This document shows, one piece after another, positions 53,623 through 62,983 of a stretch of 64,000 bases of DNA; the first letter of the stretch is position 1; each line of letters opens with the position of its first letter. Under the pieces are notes generated by a model. The model was given only the letters and a program-made list of their open reading frames with translations. It did no database searches and was not told the DNA's origin. Source of the DNA: JABDIP01 sp965250245 (GTDB lineage: Bacteria; Pseudomonadota; Alphaproteobacteria; DSM-16000; Inquilinaceae); NCBI GenBank assembly GCA_965250245.1, contig OZ252296.1:1612001-1676000 (forward strand), given 5' to 3'. The translations under genes were made by a program, and so were the position numbers.

Positions 53623-54594
53623 ATGACCGCCGAGACTCCGGTTCCGGCCGTCAGCGTCGTGCTGCCGACGCACAATCGCGCCGGCCCGCTGCGCCGCGCC
53701 GTCGGCAGCGTGCTGGAGCAATCCTTCTCCGACCTCGAACTGATCGTCGTCGACGACGCCTCGAGCGACGAGACCGGGCAGGTCGTCGGCGCCATCGCCG
53801 ATCCGCGCCTGCGCTATGTCCGCCTTGACCGCAATGTCGGGGCGCCGGCGGCGCGCAACGCCGGCATCGCGGCGGCACGGGGCCGGCTGATCGCCTTCCA
53901 GGACAGCGACGACGAGTGGATGCCGGGCAAGCTCGAACGGCAGGTCGCCGCGCTGCAGGCCGGCGACGCCGGCGACGTCGCCTTCTGCGCCTTCCTGCGC
54001 ACCGACGGGCGCACCGCCCGCCGGGTTCCCGGTGCCGGGCTGCGTCTCGGCGGTGGCGACCTCCTGCCGCGACTGCTGGGCGGCAACATCGTCAGCACCC
54101 AGACGCTGCTGGTGCCGCGCGACCGGCTCGAGGAGGTTGGGGGATTCGACGAGCGATTGGGGCGGTTCCAGGATTGGGACCTGGCCATTCGATTGGCGAC
54201 GGTCGCCCGGTACCACTACGTCAACGACCCGCTGGTGGTCATCCACGACACGCCCGGCAACATCACCGCCAATGATGCCGCCGGCGCGGCGGCGCTCGAA
54301 ATCATGCTGGGGAGCCACGCCGCACTCTATGACCGCCAACCCGGCGCGAAGGCATCCGCGCTGCGCGGACTTGGCCATCTGCACTGCCTGGCCGGCGACA
54401 TGCCGGCCGGCCGGCGGCAGTTCCTGCGCTCGCTGGCCATCCGGCCGCTGGCGCCGAGGACCGTGATGGCGCTGATGATCTCGCTGTTCGGGATCGCGGC
54501 CTATCGCCTTGCCAGCACCACGCGCCGCGGTCGGCGCGATGCCCATGCCGACACGCCGGCGGCCCTGGCCGCCAGCCGGCCCGGCGAGGCGTAG
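53623..54594 (+). CDS. Family 2 glycosyltransferase
   Basis: This 323-residue enzyme has VSVVLPTHNRAGPLRRAVGSVLEQSF (key P-T-H-N-R), IVVDDASSDETGQV, NVGAPAARNAGIAAARGRLIAFQDSDDEWMPGKL with the metal-binding DSDD, and RFQDWDLAIRLA. The C-terminal region has one possible hydrophobic segment (TVMALMISLFGIAAY). The ATG at 53623 is preferred over the overlapping GTG at 53620. It lies 10 bases after the zinc-ribbon methyltransferase gene. Confidence 0.9.
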   Translation: MTAETPVPAVSVVLPTHNRAGPLRRAVGSVLEQSFSDLELIVVDDASSDETGQVVGAIADPRLRYVRLDRNVGAPAARNAGIAAARGRLIAFQDSDDEWMPGKLERQVAALQAGDAGDVAFCAFLRTDGRTARRVPGAGLRLGGGDLLPRLLGGNIVSTQTLLVPRDRLEEVGGFDERLGRFQDWDLAIRLATVARYHYVNDPLVVIHDTPGNITANDAAGAAALEIMLGSHAALYDRQPGAKASALRGLGHLHCLAGDMPAGRRQFLRSLAIRPLAPRTVMALMISLFGIAAYRLASTTRRGRRDAHADTPAALAASRPGEA

Positions 54595-54599
54595 CGCCC

Positions 54600-55589
54600 A
54601 TGCGGCGCGTGCTCCAGACCGTCTGGCCGCGGGTCCGGCGCTATCGGGTCGAAAGCCTCTGGATGGCGGCCCTGTTCTGCCTGGGCCTGCCGTCCTATCT
54701 GCGCAGCCTGCTGCGCCGACAGTCCGACCGGGTTCGTGAGACCTGGCCCGGCGCGAACGCACTCGAGCCGGCGCGCGACGTTGCCGTCTTCGTGCATTTC
54801 GATCGCCAGGGCCATGTCGGGCGCTGGATCGAGCAGTATCTCGAGCAGCTGTGCGCCGCCGGTTTCGCCGTCATCTTCGTCAGCAACGCGCCGCGGCTGG
54901 ACGCCGACACGCTCGACCGCATCCGGCCGCACGCGGCGCTCATCCTCCGCCGCGACAATATCGGTCATGATTTCGGGGCCTATCGCGACGGGCTGCACCG
55001 CATTCCCGACCTCAGCGAGACCCGGCGGCTTGTGCTGGCGAATGACAGCGTCTTCGGGCCCTTGCGGCCAGTGGCCGATTTCGTCGAGGAGATGCCGCCG
55101 GACGGCGCGGCCGTCTGGGGCGTGACCGACAGCCGCGAGGGGCACGATCACCTGCAGAGCTATTTTCTGCTCTTCCATGCCGAAGCGCTGCGATCACAGG
55201 CCTTCGCCGGGTTCTGGGCCCGGTGCCGCGACGTCCAGAGCCGATACTGGAACATCCTGATGCGCGAGCTGGCGCTGTCGCGGGTCATGGCCGGCGCGGG
55301 GCTGCGATGCCGTGCGCTGTGTCCGTACCGGGACGCCGTGGCGATCCTCGCGGGCCGGGATCCGGTCGGACCGCAGCCGGTCAACCCGACGCACGATCTG
55401 TGGCGGGTGCTGGTCGACGACATGGGGTGCCCGTTCATCAAGCGGGATCTTCTCCGCGACAATCCGACCGCCGACCCCGATCTCGATCGCTGGCGCGACA
55501 GGGCGGCCGCATCCGGCGTGCGCGGACTCCAACCGGGCGGCCGCCAAGCGCCCGACGGCGGGACGCTCGGCGGCGTGTCGGGCGCATAG
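54600..55589 (+). CDS. Rhamnan synthesis protein F (RgpF)-type glycosyltransferase
   Basis: This 329-residue protein matches the rhamnan synthesis F family, which uses dTDP-L-rhamnose: VAVFVHFDRQGHVGRWIEQYLEQL, VIFVSNAPRLDADTLDRI, LILRRDNIGHDFGAYRDGL and LVLANDSVFGPLRPV. It then has AAVWGVTDSREGHDHLQSYFLLF (core WGVTDSREGHDHLQSYF) and a C-terminal region with VNPTHDLWRVLVDDMGCPFIKRDLL. It fits well with the rfbCBDA genes of the same operon, suggesting rhamnose in the product. The last 30 residues are low-complexity. Confidence 0.88.
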   Translation: MRRVLQTVWPRVRRYRVESLWMAALFCLGLPSYLRSLLRRQSDRVRETWPGANALEPARDVAVFVHFDRQGHVGRWIEQYLEQLCAAGFAVIFVSNAPRLDADTLDRIRPHAALILRRDNIGHDFGAYRDGLHRIPDLSETRRLVLANDSVFGPLRPVADFVEEMPPDGAAVWGVTDSREGHDHLQSYFLLFHAEALRSQAFAGFWARCRDVQSRYWNILMRELALSRVMAGAGLRCRALCPYRDAVAILAGRDPVGPQPVNPTHDLWRVLVDDMGCPFIKRDLLRDNPTADPDLDRWRDRAAASGVRGLQPGGRQAPDGGTLGGVSGA

Positions 55590-55592
55590 CGC

Positions 55593-56549
55593 ATGTCGAC
55601 CCCGCCTCCCATTTCTTCGCCGTCGACGGCCGCCGCCGGCCCATCCGCCGGGACGCCCAGCAAGGTCGCGATCGTGCTGGCGGCGCTGCGCCGCCACGGC
55701 ATTCGGCCGGTCGCCCGAATGGTGCTATTGCGCGTCGGCGAGGCACTCAGGATCGGCCGGGCCGACAGCGCCGGCCTCTGCGCCGACCGCGTTCGCGGGA
55801 AACACGGGCTGGAGGTCGGCGGTCCCAGCCGCGTCTTCGGACGGCGAGGACTCGTGCCGATCTATCGCCACGCCGCCCGAATGGACAATTGCAACTTCGC
55901 CGGCGAGACCCTGTGGGAGGGCGCGATCGATCGGTCCGCGCCGTTCCGGCCCGAGCCCGGTTCGGCCGCCGGAACCCAGCTCATCCGCGAGGCGACGGCG
56001 CTGACCGGGATCGCGCCCGAGACCTATGATTTCGTCTGCTCCTCCCACACCCTGGAGCATGTCGCAAACCCCCTGGCCGCGCTGGAAGAATGGCTGCGCG
56101 TATTGCGCCCCGGCGGCACGCTGATCCTGCTGCTGCCGCACCGGGAGGGCACCTTCGACCATCGCCGTCCGGTGACCAACCTGGCGCATATCATCGAAGA
56201 CCAGGCGCGGGGCGTCGGCGAAGACGACCTCACTCACCTCGACGAGATCCTGGCGCTGCACGATCTGTCCCGCGATCCGCTTGCCGGCAGCCCTGAGGCG
56301 TTCAAGGCCCGGTCGCTGAGAAACCCTGTCAACCGCTGCCTGCACCACCATGTTTTCGATACCGATCTGGCGGTGCGCCTGGTCGATCACGCCGGTTTGC
56401 AGGTGCTGGCGGCGGAACGGGCCAGCGCGGTCGATATCGTCGTGGTCTGCGCCAAGCCGGCCTCGGGTGCACGACCGGACAATGGGGCGTTTCTGACGGA
56501 CCAGCCGGCCTTAGCAGCCGAAGGCGCCGGGCCGGCAACGCGGCCCTAG
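55593..56549 (+). CDS. SAM-dependent methyltransferase (type 11), last gene of plus-strand polysaccharide run
   Basis: This 318-residue protein has a Ser/Pro/Ala-rich N-terminus (1-25), then a helical part, then YDFVCSSHTLEHVANPLAALEEWLRVLRPGGTLILLLPH, the C-terminal half of a methyltransferase 11 domain (core SSHTLEHVANPL and RVLRPGGTLI). The usual first SAM motif (VLDVGCG-like) is not obvious, so SAM binding is uncertain. GLEVGGPSRVFG may replace it. A C-terminal tail is likely unstructured. Its stop overlaps the convergent minus-strand gene (shared CTAG). Confidence 0.78.
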   Translation: MSTPPPISSPSTAAAGPSAGTPSKVAIVLAALRRHGIRPVARMVLLRVGEALRIGRADSAGLCADRVRGKHGLEVGGPSRVFGRRGLVPIYRHAARMDNCNFAGETLWEGAIDRSAPFRPEPGSAAGTQLIREATALTGIAPETYDFVCSSHTLEHVANPLAALEEWLRVLRPGGTLILLLPHREGTFDHRRPVTNLAHIIEDQARGVGEDDLTHLDEILALHDLSRDPLAGSPEAFKARSLRNPVNRCLHHHVFDTDLAVRLVDHAGLQVLAAERASAVDIVVVCAKPASGARPDNGAFLTDQPALAAEGAGPATRP

Positions 56550-57499
56550 ATCGACAGGGCGAGGGCGAGCCAATAGAACCGCCTCGGCGGGACGATCCGC
56601 CATTTCAGCGTGTAGTACACCCGCCTCGGCAGGCTGGCGGCGGGGAAGGCGATGAAGTCCCGCAGCAAGGCAGCCTGCTCGGCCGAGACCCGGCCGGCAT
56701 GGGCCTCCAGGAAGGCCTCGGCCTGGCCGAAAACCCGTCTCATGCGCCGCTGGTGGTCTCGCAGATCGCGGAACGCCTCGATCGTTCGTGCCGCCAGATG
56801 ACGCGGCTGGAAGGACCGCGCGCCGATCGTGTTGCCGCCATGCTGGCGGTACAGGACCGTCGGCTCGGCGATGTGGGCGGTCGCTCCGAGCGTCGTCGCG
56901 GTGAGGGCGACCCACCAGTCATGGGCGGCGGCCCGGTCGGGGATCGGGGTGCAAACGTCTCTCAGGGATCGATTGAACACCGTGGCACAACCCGTTGCGA
57001 CGTTTTGCGCCAGGACGCGGTTCAGATCGTTGCCGGATCGCGGGTCCAGCCCCCGATAGGCCCAGAAGGACGGGCTGATCTCGTTCAGCTCCCGATCCAC
57101 GACCCGAAGGTCGGAGTGCACCAGCAGGGGCGTCGTCGGGCCGTGCGCGCGCTCCAGTTCCGCCAGGGCTTTGATGCACCGGTCCAGCTTGTCCGGCAGC
57201 CAGATGTCGTCCTGGTCGCACAGCGCGACGTAGTCGGCCGTCGTGTGCTCGAGCAGCCGGGAGAAATTGCCGGAGTATCCGAGATTTCCATCGGTGTCCG
57301 AGATCAGGTGGAAGCGGTCCGGCCACTCGCGGGCATACCGCTCCAGGATCCCGGCCGTGCCGTCGGACGAGCCATCGTCCCGGGCCAGCACCCGCCAATG
57401 GTCGTGGGTCTGCCCGCGGATCGACTCGATCTGCTCGGCGACGAACGCCGCGCCGTTATAGGTCGCGAGCAGGATGTCGACCGAAGGCGCGGCGCTCAT
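56546..57499 (-). CDS. Family 2 glycosyltransferase (rhamnosyltransferase-like)
   Basis: This 317-residue GT-A enzyme has VDILLATYNGAAFVAEQIESI, LARDDGSSDGTAGIL, NLGYSGNFSRLLEHTTADYVALCDQDDIWLPDKL (key N-x-G-x-x-x-N-F, D-Q-D-D-I-W), and AAAHDWWVALTA. The CDQDDIWLPDK variant is common in transferases annotated as rhamnosyltransferases. Its start overlaps the sulfotransferase stop by four bases (ATGA), so the two are coupled. Confidence 0.9.
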   Translation of the reverse strand: MSAAPSVDILLATYNGAAFVAEQIESIRGQTHDHWRVLARDDGSSDGTAGILERYAREWPDRFHLISDTDGNLGYSGNFSRLLEHTTADYVALCDQDDIWLPDKLDRCIKALAELERAHGPTTPLLVHSDLRVVDRELNEISPSFWAYRGLDPRSGNDLNRVLAQNVATGCATVFNRSLRDVCTPIPDRAAAHDWWVALTATTLGATAHIAEPTVLYRQHGGNTIGARSFQPRHLAARTIEAFRDLRDHQRRMRRVFGQAEAFLEAHAGRVSAEQAALLRDFIAFPAASLPRRVYYTLKWRIVPPRRFYWLALALSI

Positions 57500-58341
57500 C
57501 GGCTTCCGTACCAGGAGGGCGGCAGCGGCCGGCCAATCAGTTGCTCGAGTGCGGCGTACTGCGTGCGGCAGCGGTCGCGGATCGCGGCCAGGGCATCCGC
57601 CGGAACATCCGCGGGGGGCTCGGCCGGGCGATAGAGCAGGGATTCGACCAGCCGGTTGCGCTTCACCGCGCCGACCAGGTTGGACAGCCCCAGCCCGCGC
57701 AGCAGGCGCGCGGCGGCAAACGCCGTCTGCGTCATCGCCAGGGACCGCGCCTGTCGCGCCGCGTTTACCTTGCGGTCGACGAAGTCCGGCTCGAAATCCT
57801 CGCCCACGCCGAGGAATCGGTAGAGCCGGCGCACGACCGCGCGCGGCGATGCCTGCACCTCGTCGAAGAAGACGATCTCGATCCGGTCGGCGGGGAACGC
57901 GTCGTAGAACGGCCGGAGGTTGTCGGTATATCGGAGGTATCGGTCCACGACGTCGCTGCTCGCGTAGCTGGCCAGGTCGCAGTCCCGGTCCAGGGTGTGC
58001 ACCCGGGCATAGTTGAAGGACGAGACGACGAACGCGCCCGGCTCGCGCAGGCAGCAGATGATCTTCGCGTCCGGAAGATGCTTGTGGATGCGGGCGCAGG
58101 CGCCGTCGGCGCTGTAATAGTCGTGGGACAGCTCGCCGATCGCACGGGCGCCGTTCGCGCCGGCGAAATGCCGGGTATACCAGTCGAAACCCTGATCGTA
58201 GTTGCGATCGAAAAACTCGATGTTCTTGGCCGTCGGAACGAACACCTCGGGGTGCTGCCGCAGGATCTCGAACATCCAGGACGACGCCGCCTTCGGCATG
58301 CCGACATACAGGAAATTCGGCGTCGGCCGGTCTACTGGCAT
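57496..58341 (-). CDS. Sulfotransferase (PAPS-dependent)
   Basis: This 281-residue enzyme has the 5'-phosphosulfate loop NFLYVGMPKAASSWMFEIL (PKAASSW at 16-22), a following HPEVFVPTAKNIEFFDRNY element typical of glycan sulfotransferases, and the 3'-phosphate motif CLREPGAFVVSSFNY with Arg99 and Ser107. It would transfer sulfate to a hydroxyl of the glycan or another acceptor. The start is not supported by a strong ribosome site. GTG 58359 and ATG 58425 are alternatives. It sits between two GT2 genes. Genes for PAPS synthesis are not in the window. Confidence 0.85.
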   Translation of the reverse strand: MPVDRPTPNFLYVGMPKAASSWMFEILRQHPEVFVPTAKNIEFFDRNYDQGFDWYTRHFAGANGARAIGELSHDYYSADGACARIHKHLPDAKIICCLREPGAFVVSSFNYARVHTLDRDCDLASYASSDVVDRYLRYTDNLRPFYDAFPADRIEIVFFDEVQASPRAVVRRLYRFLGVGEDFEPDFVDRKVNAARQARSLAMTQTAFAAARLLRGLGLSNLVGAVKRNRLVESLLYRPAEPPADVPADALAAIRDRCRTQYAALEQLIGRPLPPSWYGSR

Positions 58342-58393
58342 GGCGGAGAGTTGGGACACGATTTTTGGCGTATGGGCCTGGGCGAATGCCCGG

Positions 58394-59668
58394 TCATCGG
58401 CCCATCTCGCCGGTACGCAGATCATTGCCCGGCGCCGTCTCCTCGCCGCGATCGCCGGCGTCCGGCGGCGCCTCGGCAACGGCCACGGTGACGACCTTGG
58501 CGCGGTTTCCGACGACGATGGAGAGCAGGAAGCCACCGAAAAAGCCCTGGACGCCGATGACGATCAGCGTCATGGCCGCGATCACCTCGCGCAGCATGGA
58601 CAGGGACCCGAAACCGCCCTGGGCCCAGGTCGCGACCACATAGGCGAACAGCCCGCCGCCGCCGAGCATGAGCAGCATGCCCAGGATGAGCATGTATTCC
58701 AGCCGGGCGAAGCGCAGCAGCCAGGTCAGCTTCGGTCCGGCCCTGCGGTAGCCTTGGCTCAGGCCGTAGAGGATCGTCGCCAGCCCGAAGATCGCTGTCT
58801 GCTGGGCCATGACCAGCAGGGATCCGGCGATCACCATCCAATGGTCGCCGAACAGGAACGGCCCGATGGCGATCATCCGGGCATTGGCGTTGAGCACCAA
58901 TCCCGCGGCAAGCACCGTGCCGACCAGGGCGAAGAGCGCCGACGGCACGAAGAACAGCCAGGCCGGGCTGAGCATGAACAGGTAGCGCAGATGCCGCCAG
59001 CCGTCGCGCCAGGGCCTCAGATGCGGCGGCCGGCCGCGCTTGTCGGGCCTGAGCGTGATCGGGATCTCGGTGCGCTTCAGCCCGACCAGGGTGGCCTTCA
59101 CCACCATCTCGCTGGCGAATTCCATGCCCGTCGAGGACAGCCGCATGCGCTCGAAGCCCTCGCGGGTGAAGGCGCGCATGCCGCAATGGGCATCGCTCAG
59201 CCCGGAGCGGAACAGCAGGTTCAGGATGCCGCTCAGCGCCGGATTGCCGATATAGCGGTTCTTCCAGGGCATGGCACCGGGCAGGATCGTGCCCTTCAGC
59301 CGCGAGCCCATGCACAGATCGAAGCCCTCGCGGAGCCGGGTGACCATGCCGACGGATTCGCGGAAATCGTAGGAGCAGTCGGAGTCGCCCATGACGATGT
59401 AGCGGCCGCGGGCGGCGGAAATGCCGCCGATCAGCGCGGCGCCGTAGCCGCGCTCCGTCACACCGACCACCCGCGCGCCCAGGCCCGTGGCGATGGTCTG
59501 ACTGCCGTCCTCGCTGCCATTGTCGGCCACGACGATCTCGCCGGACAACCCGTGGTCCTGGCGCAGCACCGCCAGCGCCTGGCGCGCCTCGCCGACGCAT
59601 TCCGGCAGCGTCCCCGCCTCGTTGAGGCAGGGGATCACGATGGAAACGTCTGGTGGCGCGTGCGTCAT
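58394..59668 (-). CDS. Polyprenyl-phosphate glycosyltransferase (GT2 with C-terminal membrane helices)
   Basis: This 424-residue protein has a dolichol-phosphate-mannose-synthase-like GT2 domain: VSIVIPCLNEAGTLPECV, IVVADNGSEDGSQTI, GYGAALIGGISAARGRYIVMGDSDCSYDF with the metal-binding DSDCSYDF, GSRLKGTILPGAMPWKNRY and LSDAHCGMRAFTREGF. Residues from about 230 form five or six membrane helices. Such enzymes load a sugar on undecaprenyl phosphate for later transfer outside the cytoplasm. It lies 52 bases before the sulfotransferase gene and 74 bases after the large membrane protein. Confidence 0.9.
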   Translation of the reverse strand: MTHAPPDVSIVIPCLNEAGTLPECVGEARQALAVLRQDHGLSGEIVVADNGSEDGSQTIATGLGARVVGVTERGYGAALIGGISAARGRYIVMGDSDCSYDFRESVGMVTRLREGFDLCMGSRLKGTILPGAMPWKNRYIGNPALSGILNLLFRSGLSDAHCGMRAFTREGFERMRLSSTGMEFASEMVVKATLVGLKRTEIPITLRPDKRGRPPHLRPWRDGWRHLRYLFMLSPAWLFFVPSALFALVGTVLAAGLVLNANARMIAIGPFLFGDHWMVIAGSLLVMAQQTAIFGLATILYGLSQGYRRAGPKLTWLLRFARLEYMLILGMLLMLGGGGLFAYVVATWAQGGFGSLSMLREVIAAMTLIVIGVQGFFGGFLLSIVVGNRAKVVTVAVAEAPPDAGDRGEETAPGNDLRTGEMGR

Positions 59669-59742
59669 CGGGCCCGGCGATTGGCAAAACCTCGCCAGAC
59701 CCTAAGGACCGCGAATGGAAAAAGGCTTAAGGGCCCGGCCGG

Positions 59743-61560
59743 TCAGCCGCCGGTGCAGCGGGGTCCGGTGGCGATCGAGCGCACCGCCCGATCGGGCGAC
59801 GAGACCTCATATCCGGCCTGCGAGGTCGGTGCGATCTGCTTTATTCCCATGGGTGTCAGGTCGTGATAGTCGACCACCGCGATGGTGTAGCGGTCGCACA
59901 GTGCCCGGATCTGGTCCTCGGTCAGGCGCTGCAGGCCCATGATCTTGGGTCGGTTCTGCAGGAACGGGTCGTTGCGGACCAGCTCCGGCCCGAACCAGAT
60001 GCCGGACTGGTCGACCAGCACCACATCGGTGTCGAACGCCTGAACGTGGCGGACAGCGGCGATCGTCGTCGAGGCGACGCGCTCCACCTGAACGGCGCGC
60101 AGCGGCATGGCGACCAGCAGCATGGCCGCACAGCACAGCCCGACCGCCCGGTTCAGGTCCGGGCGCAGCTGCGGCTTGCCGGTCGCCAGCCGGACCCAGC
60201 CCAGCGTGGCCAGCAATGCCAGCGAGCCCAGATGCCCGTGCAGATACGGGTTGCCCCAGCCATCCTGGCGTTCCGCCGGCAGGAACAGGCTGACCACCAC
60301 CGCGACAAGGATGCCGACGGCGAGCGGCCGGAACGGAAAGGAGGTCCTGGACCAGGGGCGCAGCGCGGCGAAGACCAGCGGCACGATGATCACGTTCATC
60401 CAGCCGAGCATCCGCAGCAGGTTGAGCAGGGCCGTTGCGATGTCGGCCGCGGAGGGCAGGGCGTAGGCCAGGATTCCGGCCTGAACCGGCCCAATGGCGG
60501 CGTTCAGCGCCTCTTCGGCGCCGATCCCCGCCGTCGCGGCCGCGACCAGACCGGTCCAGTGCAGCCATGCCAGGGTCGCCAAGCCGTAGCTGGCGGCGTA
60601 GAGGCAGACCAGCGGCCAGCGCCGGTTCACCAGCAGCCGCAGCAGGAAGGGCAAGACGAAGAGCGCATGCACCTCGATGTGCTGCACGCCGGCCGCGACG
60701 ATGCCGACCAGCGCCGCCGCCAGGTGGCCGCGTCGATCGTCGCGCATGTACAGCCACAGCCACAGCAGGTTCAGGCAGAGCAGCGGCCCCCAGGGGGAGC
60801 CGGTCATGCCGGTGAACAGGAATTGCGGCGAGGTCGCCAGGAATACCGCCGCCAGGATCGGTGCTGCGTCCTGGTCGGGCCAGAGCCTGCGGGCGATCGC
60901 GGCCGCCAGCAGGATGCTGAGCGCGGCGAACCCCGCGCCGAGGATCCAGTCTACCCTGGCAAAGTCGAAAGCGGCCCGGATGGCGGGAAGGACGGGGCCG
61001 CCGGCCGATGCCCAGGCCCCGGTCTGCGGGTCCTGCGTGGCGAGCGGCGACATCAGCGCATGCACGTAGTCGGCCCAGGCCTCGGCGATCGGCGCCGCCG
61101 CCAGCCCGCCGCCGAATATGGAGGCCTGGAATGCCGCCGCGCGCTCGCCGGCGAACGGTTCCGCCTTGTAGATGATCAGAGCGCCTGCGCCCCCCAGGAT
61201 CAACACGGCCGCGGCGATCGCCAGCGGGTGGCGCACCGGTCTCGCGGTGTCTGGCGCATGCCGGTCCAGCCACCGCGAGACCGCGTCCGGGAGCGGGCGC
61301 TGCATGGCCCAGCCGACATAGGCGATGATCACGATTCCGAGGGTGAACCAGGGGAGGTCCTGAACGCGGAACAGGATGCCCGGGGAGGTCTGTCCGACGG
61401 CGCCCAGCAGACCGTCGCCGATCTGCCGCAATCCGAGGCCGATGACAGCGCCGAGCAGGCACAGCAGGAACAGCAGCCGCAGGCCGGAGCGAAACACTCC
61501 CGCCGCCAGCCGGCCGCCCCCGGCGCGTGCGGATACACCGTATCCCTGGCTCATCGCCAT
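59743..61560 (-). CDS. Large polytopic membrane protein, possible GT-C-type glycosyltransferase
   Basis: This 605-residue protein has about 11-13 hydrophobic helices and a soluble C-terminal region (from about 510) containing FDTDVVLVDQSGIWFGPELV and YTIAVVDYHDLTPMG. The size, helix count and position after a polyprenyl-phosphate glycosyltransferase suggest a GT-C enzyme that uses polyprenyl-linked sugars at the periplasmic face. No signature is certain, so this is inference. The ATG at 61560 is chosen, with 61554 as an alternative. A TTG at 61590 is less likely. It is divergent from the thiolase gene across 232 bases with TTAA-rich patches. Confidence 0.68.
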   Translation of the reverse strand: MAMSQGYGVSARAGGGRLAAGVFRSGLRLLFLLCLLGAVIGLGLRQIGDGLLGAVGQTSPGILFRVQDLPWFTLGIVIIAYVGWAMQRPLPDAVSRWLDRHAPDTARPVRHPLAIAAAVLILGGAGALIIYKAEPFAGERAAAFQASIFGGGLAAAPIAEAWADYVHALMSPLATQDPQTGAWASAGGPVLPAIRAAFDFARVDWILGAGFAALSILLAAAIARRLWPDQDAAPILAAVFLATSPQFLFTGMTGSPWGPLLCLNLLWLWLYMRDDRRGHLAAALVGIVAAGVQHIEVHALFVLPFLLRLLVNRRWPLVCLYAASYGLATLAWLHWTGLVAAATAGIGAEEALNAAIGPVQAGILAYALPSAADIATALLNLLRMLGWMNVIIVPLVFAALRPWSRTSFPFRPLAVGILVAVVVSLFLPAERQDGWGNPYLHGHLGSLALLATLGWVRLATGKPQLRPDLNRAVGLCCAAMLLVAMPLRAVQVERVASTTIAAVRHVQAFDTDVVLVDQSGIWFGPELVRNDPFLQNRPKIMGLQRLTEDQIRALCDRYTIAVVDYHDLTPMGIKQIAPTSQAGYEVSSPDRAVRSIATGPRCTGG

Positions 61561-61792
61561 CGTGGGTCCCAACCCCGACCCTCCCCGCAACTGGCCCGCC
61601 CCCCGAGACCGGGCCTTCCTGCCCTGTCATGCTGGCTCTCACAGGTGGAGGAAGGGTTAATCGGCGGCGGCGAAAGCGTTGGTAAACGGGCCATAAAGGT
61701 TAACGATGCAGGCCCGACGGCGCTTGGAGCGGCCGCCCGCCGGGGCTATATCTGAAGCATCCAGACATCACCCCAGACAGCGGAGCGACATC

Positions 61793-62983
61793 ATGTCCAG
61801 CAGCGATCCCATCGTCATCGTCGGCGCGACCCGCACGCCCATGGGCGGCTTTCAGGGCGAGTTGAAGGACGTGACGGCGCCGGCCCTGGGCAGCGTGGCG
61901 ATCCGCTCGGTTCTGGACCGCACCGGCGTCGACCCGTCCGAGATCGACGAGGTGGTCATGGGCTGCGTCCTGCCGGCGGGACAGGGCCAGGCGCCGGCCC
62001 GCCAGGCCTCCATCGGCGCCGGCATCCCCGAGGCGGTCGGCTGCACCACGGTCAACAAGATGTGCGGGTCGGGCATGAAGGCGACGATGATGGCCCATGA
62101 CTCGATCGCCGCCGGCTCGGGCGGCATCGTCATCGCCGGCGGGCTGGAGAGCATGACCAATGCGCCCTACCTGCTGGACCGCGCGCGGGGCGGCTACCGG
62201 ATGGGCCACGGCAAGGTCTACGACCACATGTTCCTGGACGGGCTGGAGGACGCCTTCGACAAGGGCCGGTTGATGGGCACCTTTGCCGAGGACACCGCCC
62301 GGCATTACCAGTTCACCCGCGAGGAACAGGACGCGTTTGCCATCGAGAGCCTGTCCCGGGCCCGCAAGGCCGGCGAGGACGGCACATTCTCCGGCGAGAT
62401 CGCGCCCGTTACGGTGAAGACCCGCAAGGGCGAGACGGTCATCGAGAGCGATGAGCAGCCGCGCAACGCCAGGCCGGACAAGATTCCGAACCTCAGACCC
62501 GCCTTCGACCCGGAAGGCACGGTGACGGCGGCCAATTCCAGCTCGATCTCCGACGGCGGTGCGGCGCTGCTGCTGATGCGGCGGTCCGAGGCGGATCGCC
62601 GCGGGCTGAAGGTGCTGGCCGAGATCAAGGCCCATGCCGCCCATGCCCAGGCGCCGGCCTGGTTCACCACGGCGCCGATCGACGCCATGCGCAAGGTGCT
62701 GGAGAAGGCCGGCTGGTCGACCGGCGACGTCGATCTCTACGAGGTCAACGAGGCCTTCGCGGTGGTGACCATGGCGGCGATGCGCGAGCTGGGGCTGGCC
62801 CACGACACGGTCAATGTGCACGGCGGCGCTTGCGCTCTCGGCCATCCGGTCGGGGCCTCCGGTGCGAGGATCATCGTGACCCTGCTGGCGGCGCTTGAGA
62901 AATATGATCTGAAACGGGGCGTTGCAAGCCTGTGCATCGGCGGCGGCGAGGCCACGGCGGTGGCGCTGGAACGCGCGGCGTGA
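61793..62983 (+). CDS. Acetyl-CoA C-acetyltransferase (thiolase)
   Basis: This 396-residue thiolase has the acyl-binding cysteine in TTVNKMCGSGMKATMMA (Cys91), GGLESMTNAPYLLD, NEAFAVVTMAAMREL and HGGACALGHPVGASGAR with the catalytic His. The final cysteine lies in SLCIGGGEATAVALE, a slightly unusual form of the C-x-G-G-G motif. It is either biosynthetic (two acetyl-CoA to acetoacetyl-CoA) or degradative. GGAG is upstream of the ATG. The RidA gene is coupled to its stop. Confidence 0.94.
   Translation: MSSSDPIVIVGATRTPMGGFQGELKDVTAPALGSVAIRSVLDRTGVDPSEIDEVVMGCVLPAGQGQAPARQASIGAGIPEAVGCTTVNKMCGSGMKATMMAHDSIAAGSGGIVIAGGLESMTNAPYLLDRARGGYRMGHGKVYDHMFLDGLEDAFDKGRLMGTFAEDTARHYQFTREEQDAFAIESLSRARKAGEDGTFSGEIAPVTVKTRKGETVIESDEQPRNARPDKIPNLRPAFDPEGTVTAANSSSISDGGAALLLMRRSEADRRGLKVLAEIKAHAAHAQAPAWFTTAPIDAMRKVLEKAGWSTGDVDLYEVNEAFAVVTMAAMRELGLAHDTVNVHGGACALGHPVGASGARIIVTLLAALEKYDLKRGVASLCIGGGEATAVALERAA

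Noticed and set aside
41589..61792. Prophage or integrative element boundary around the polysaccharide locus
   Set aside because: No integrase, transposase, tRNA-flanked direct repeat or clear change of GC was seen at either end.
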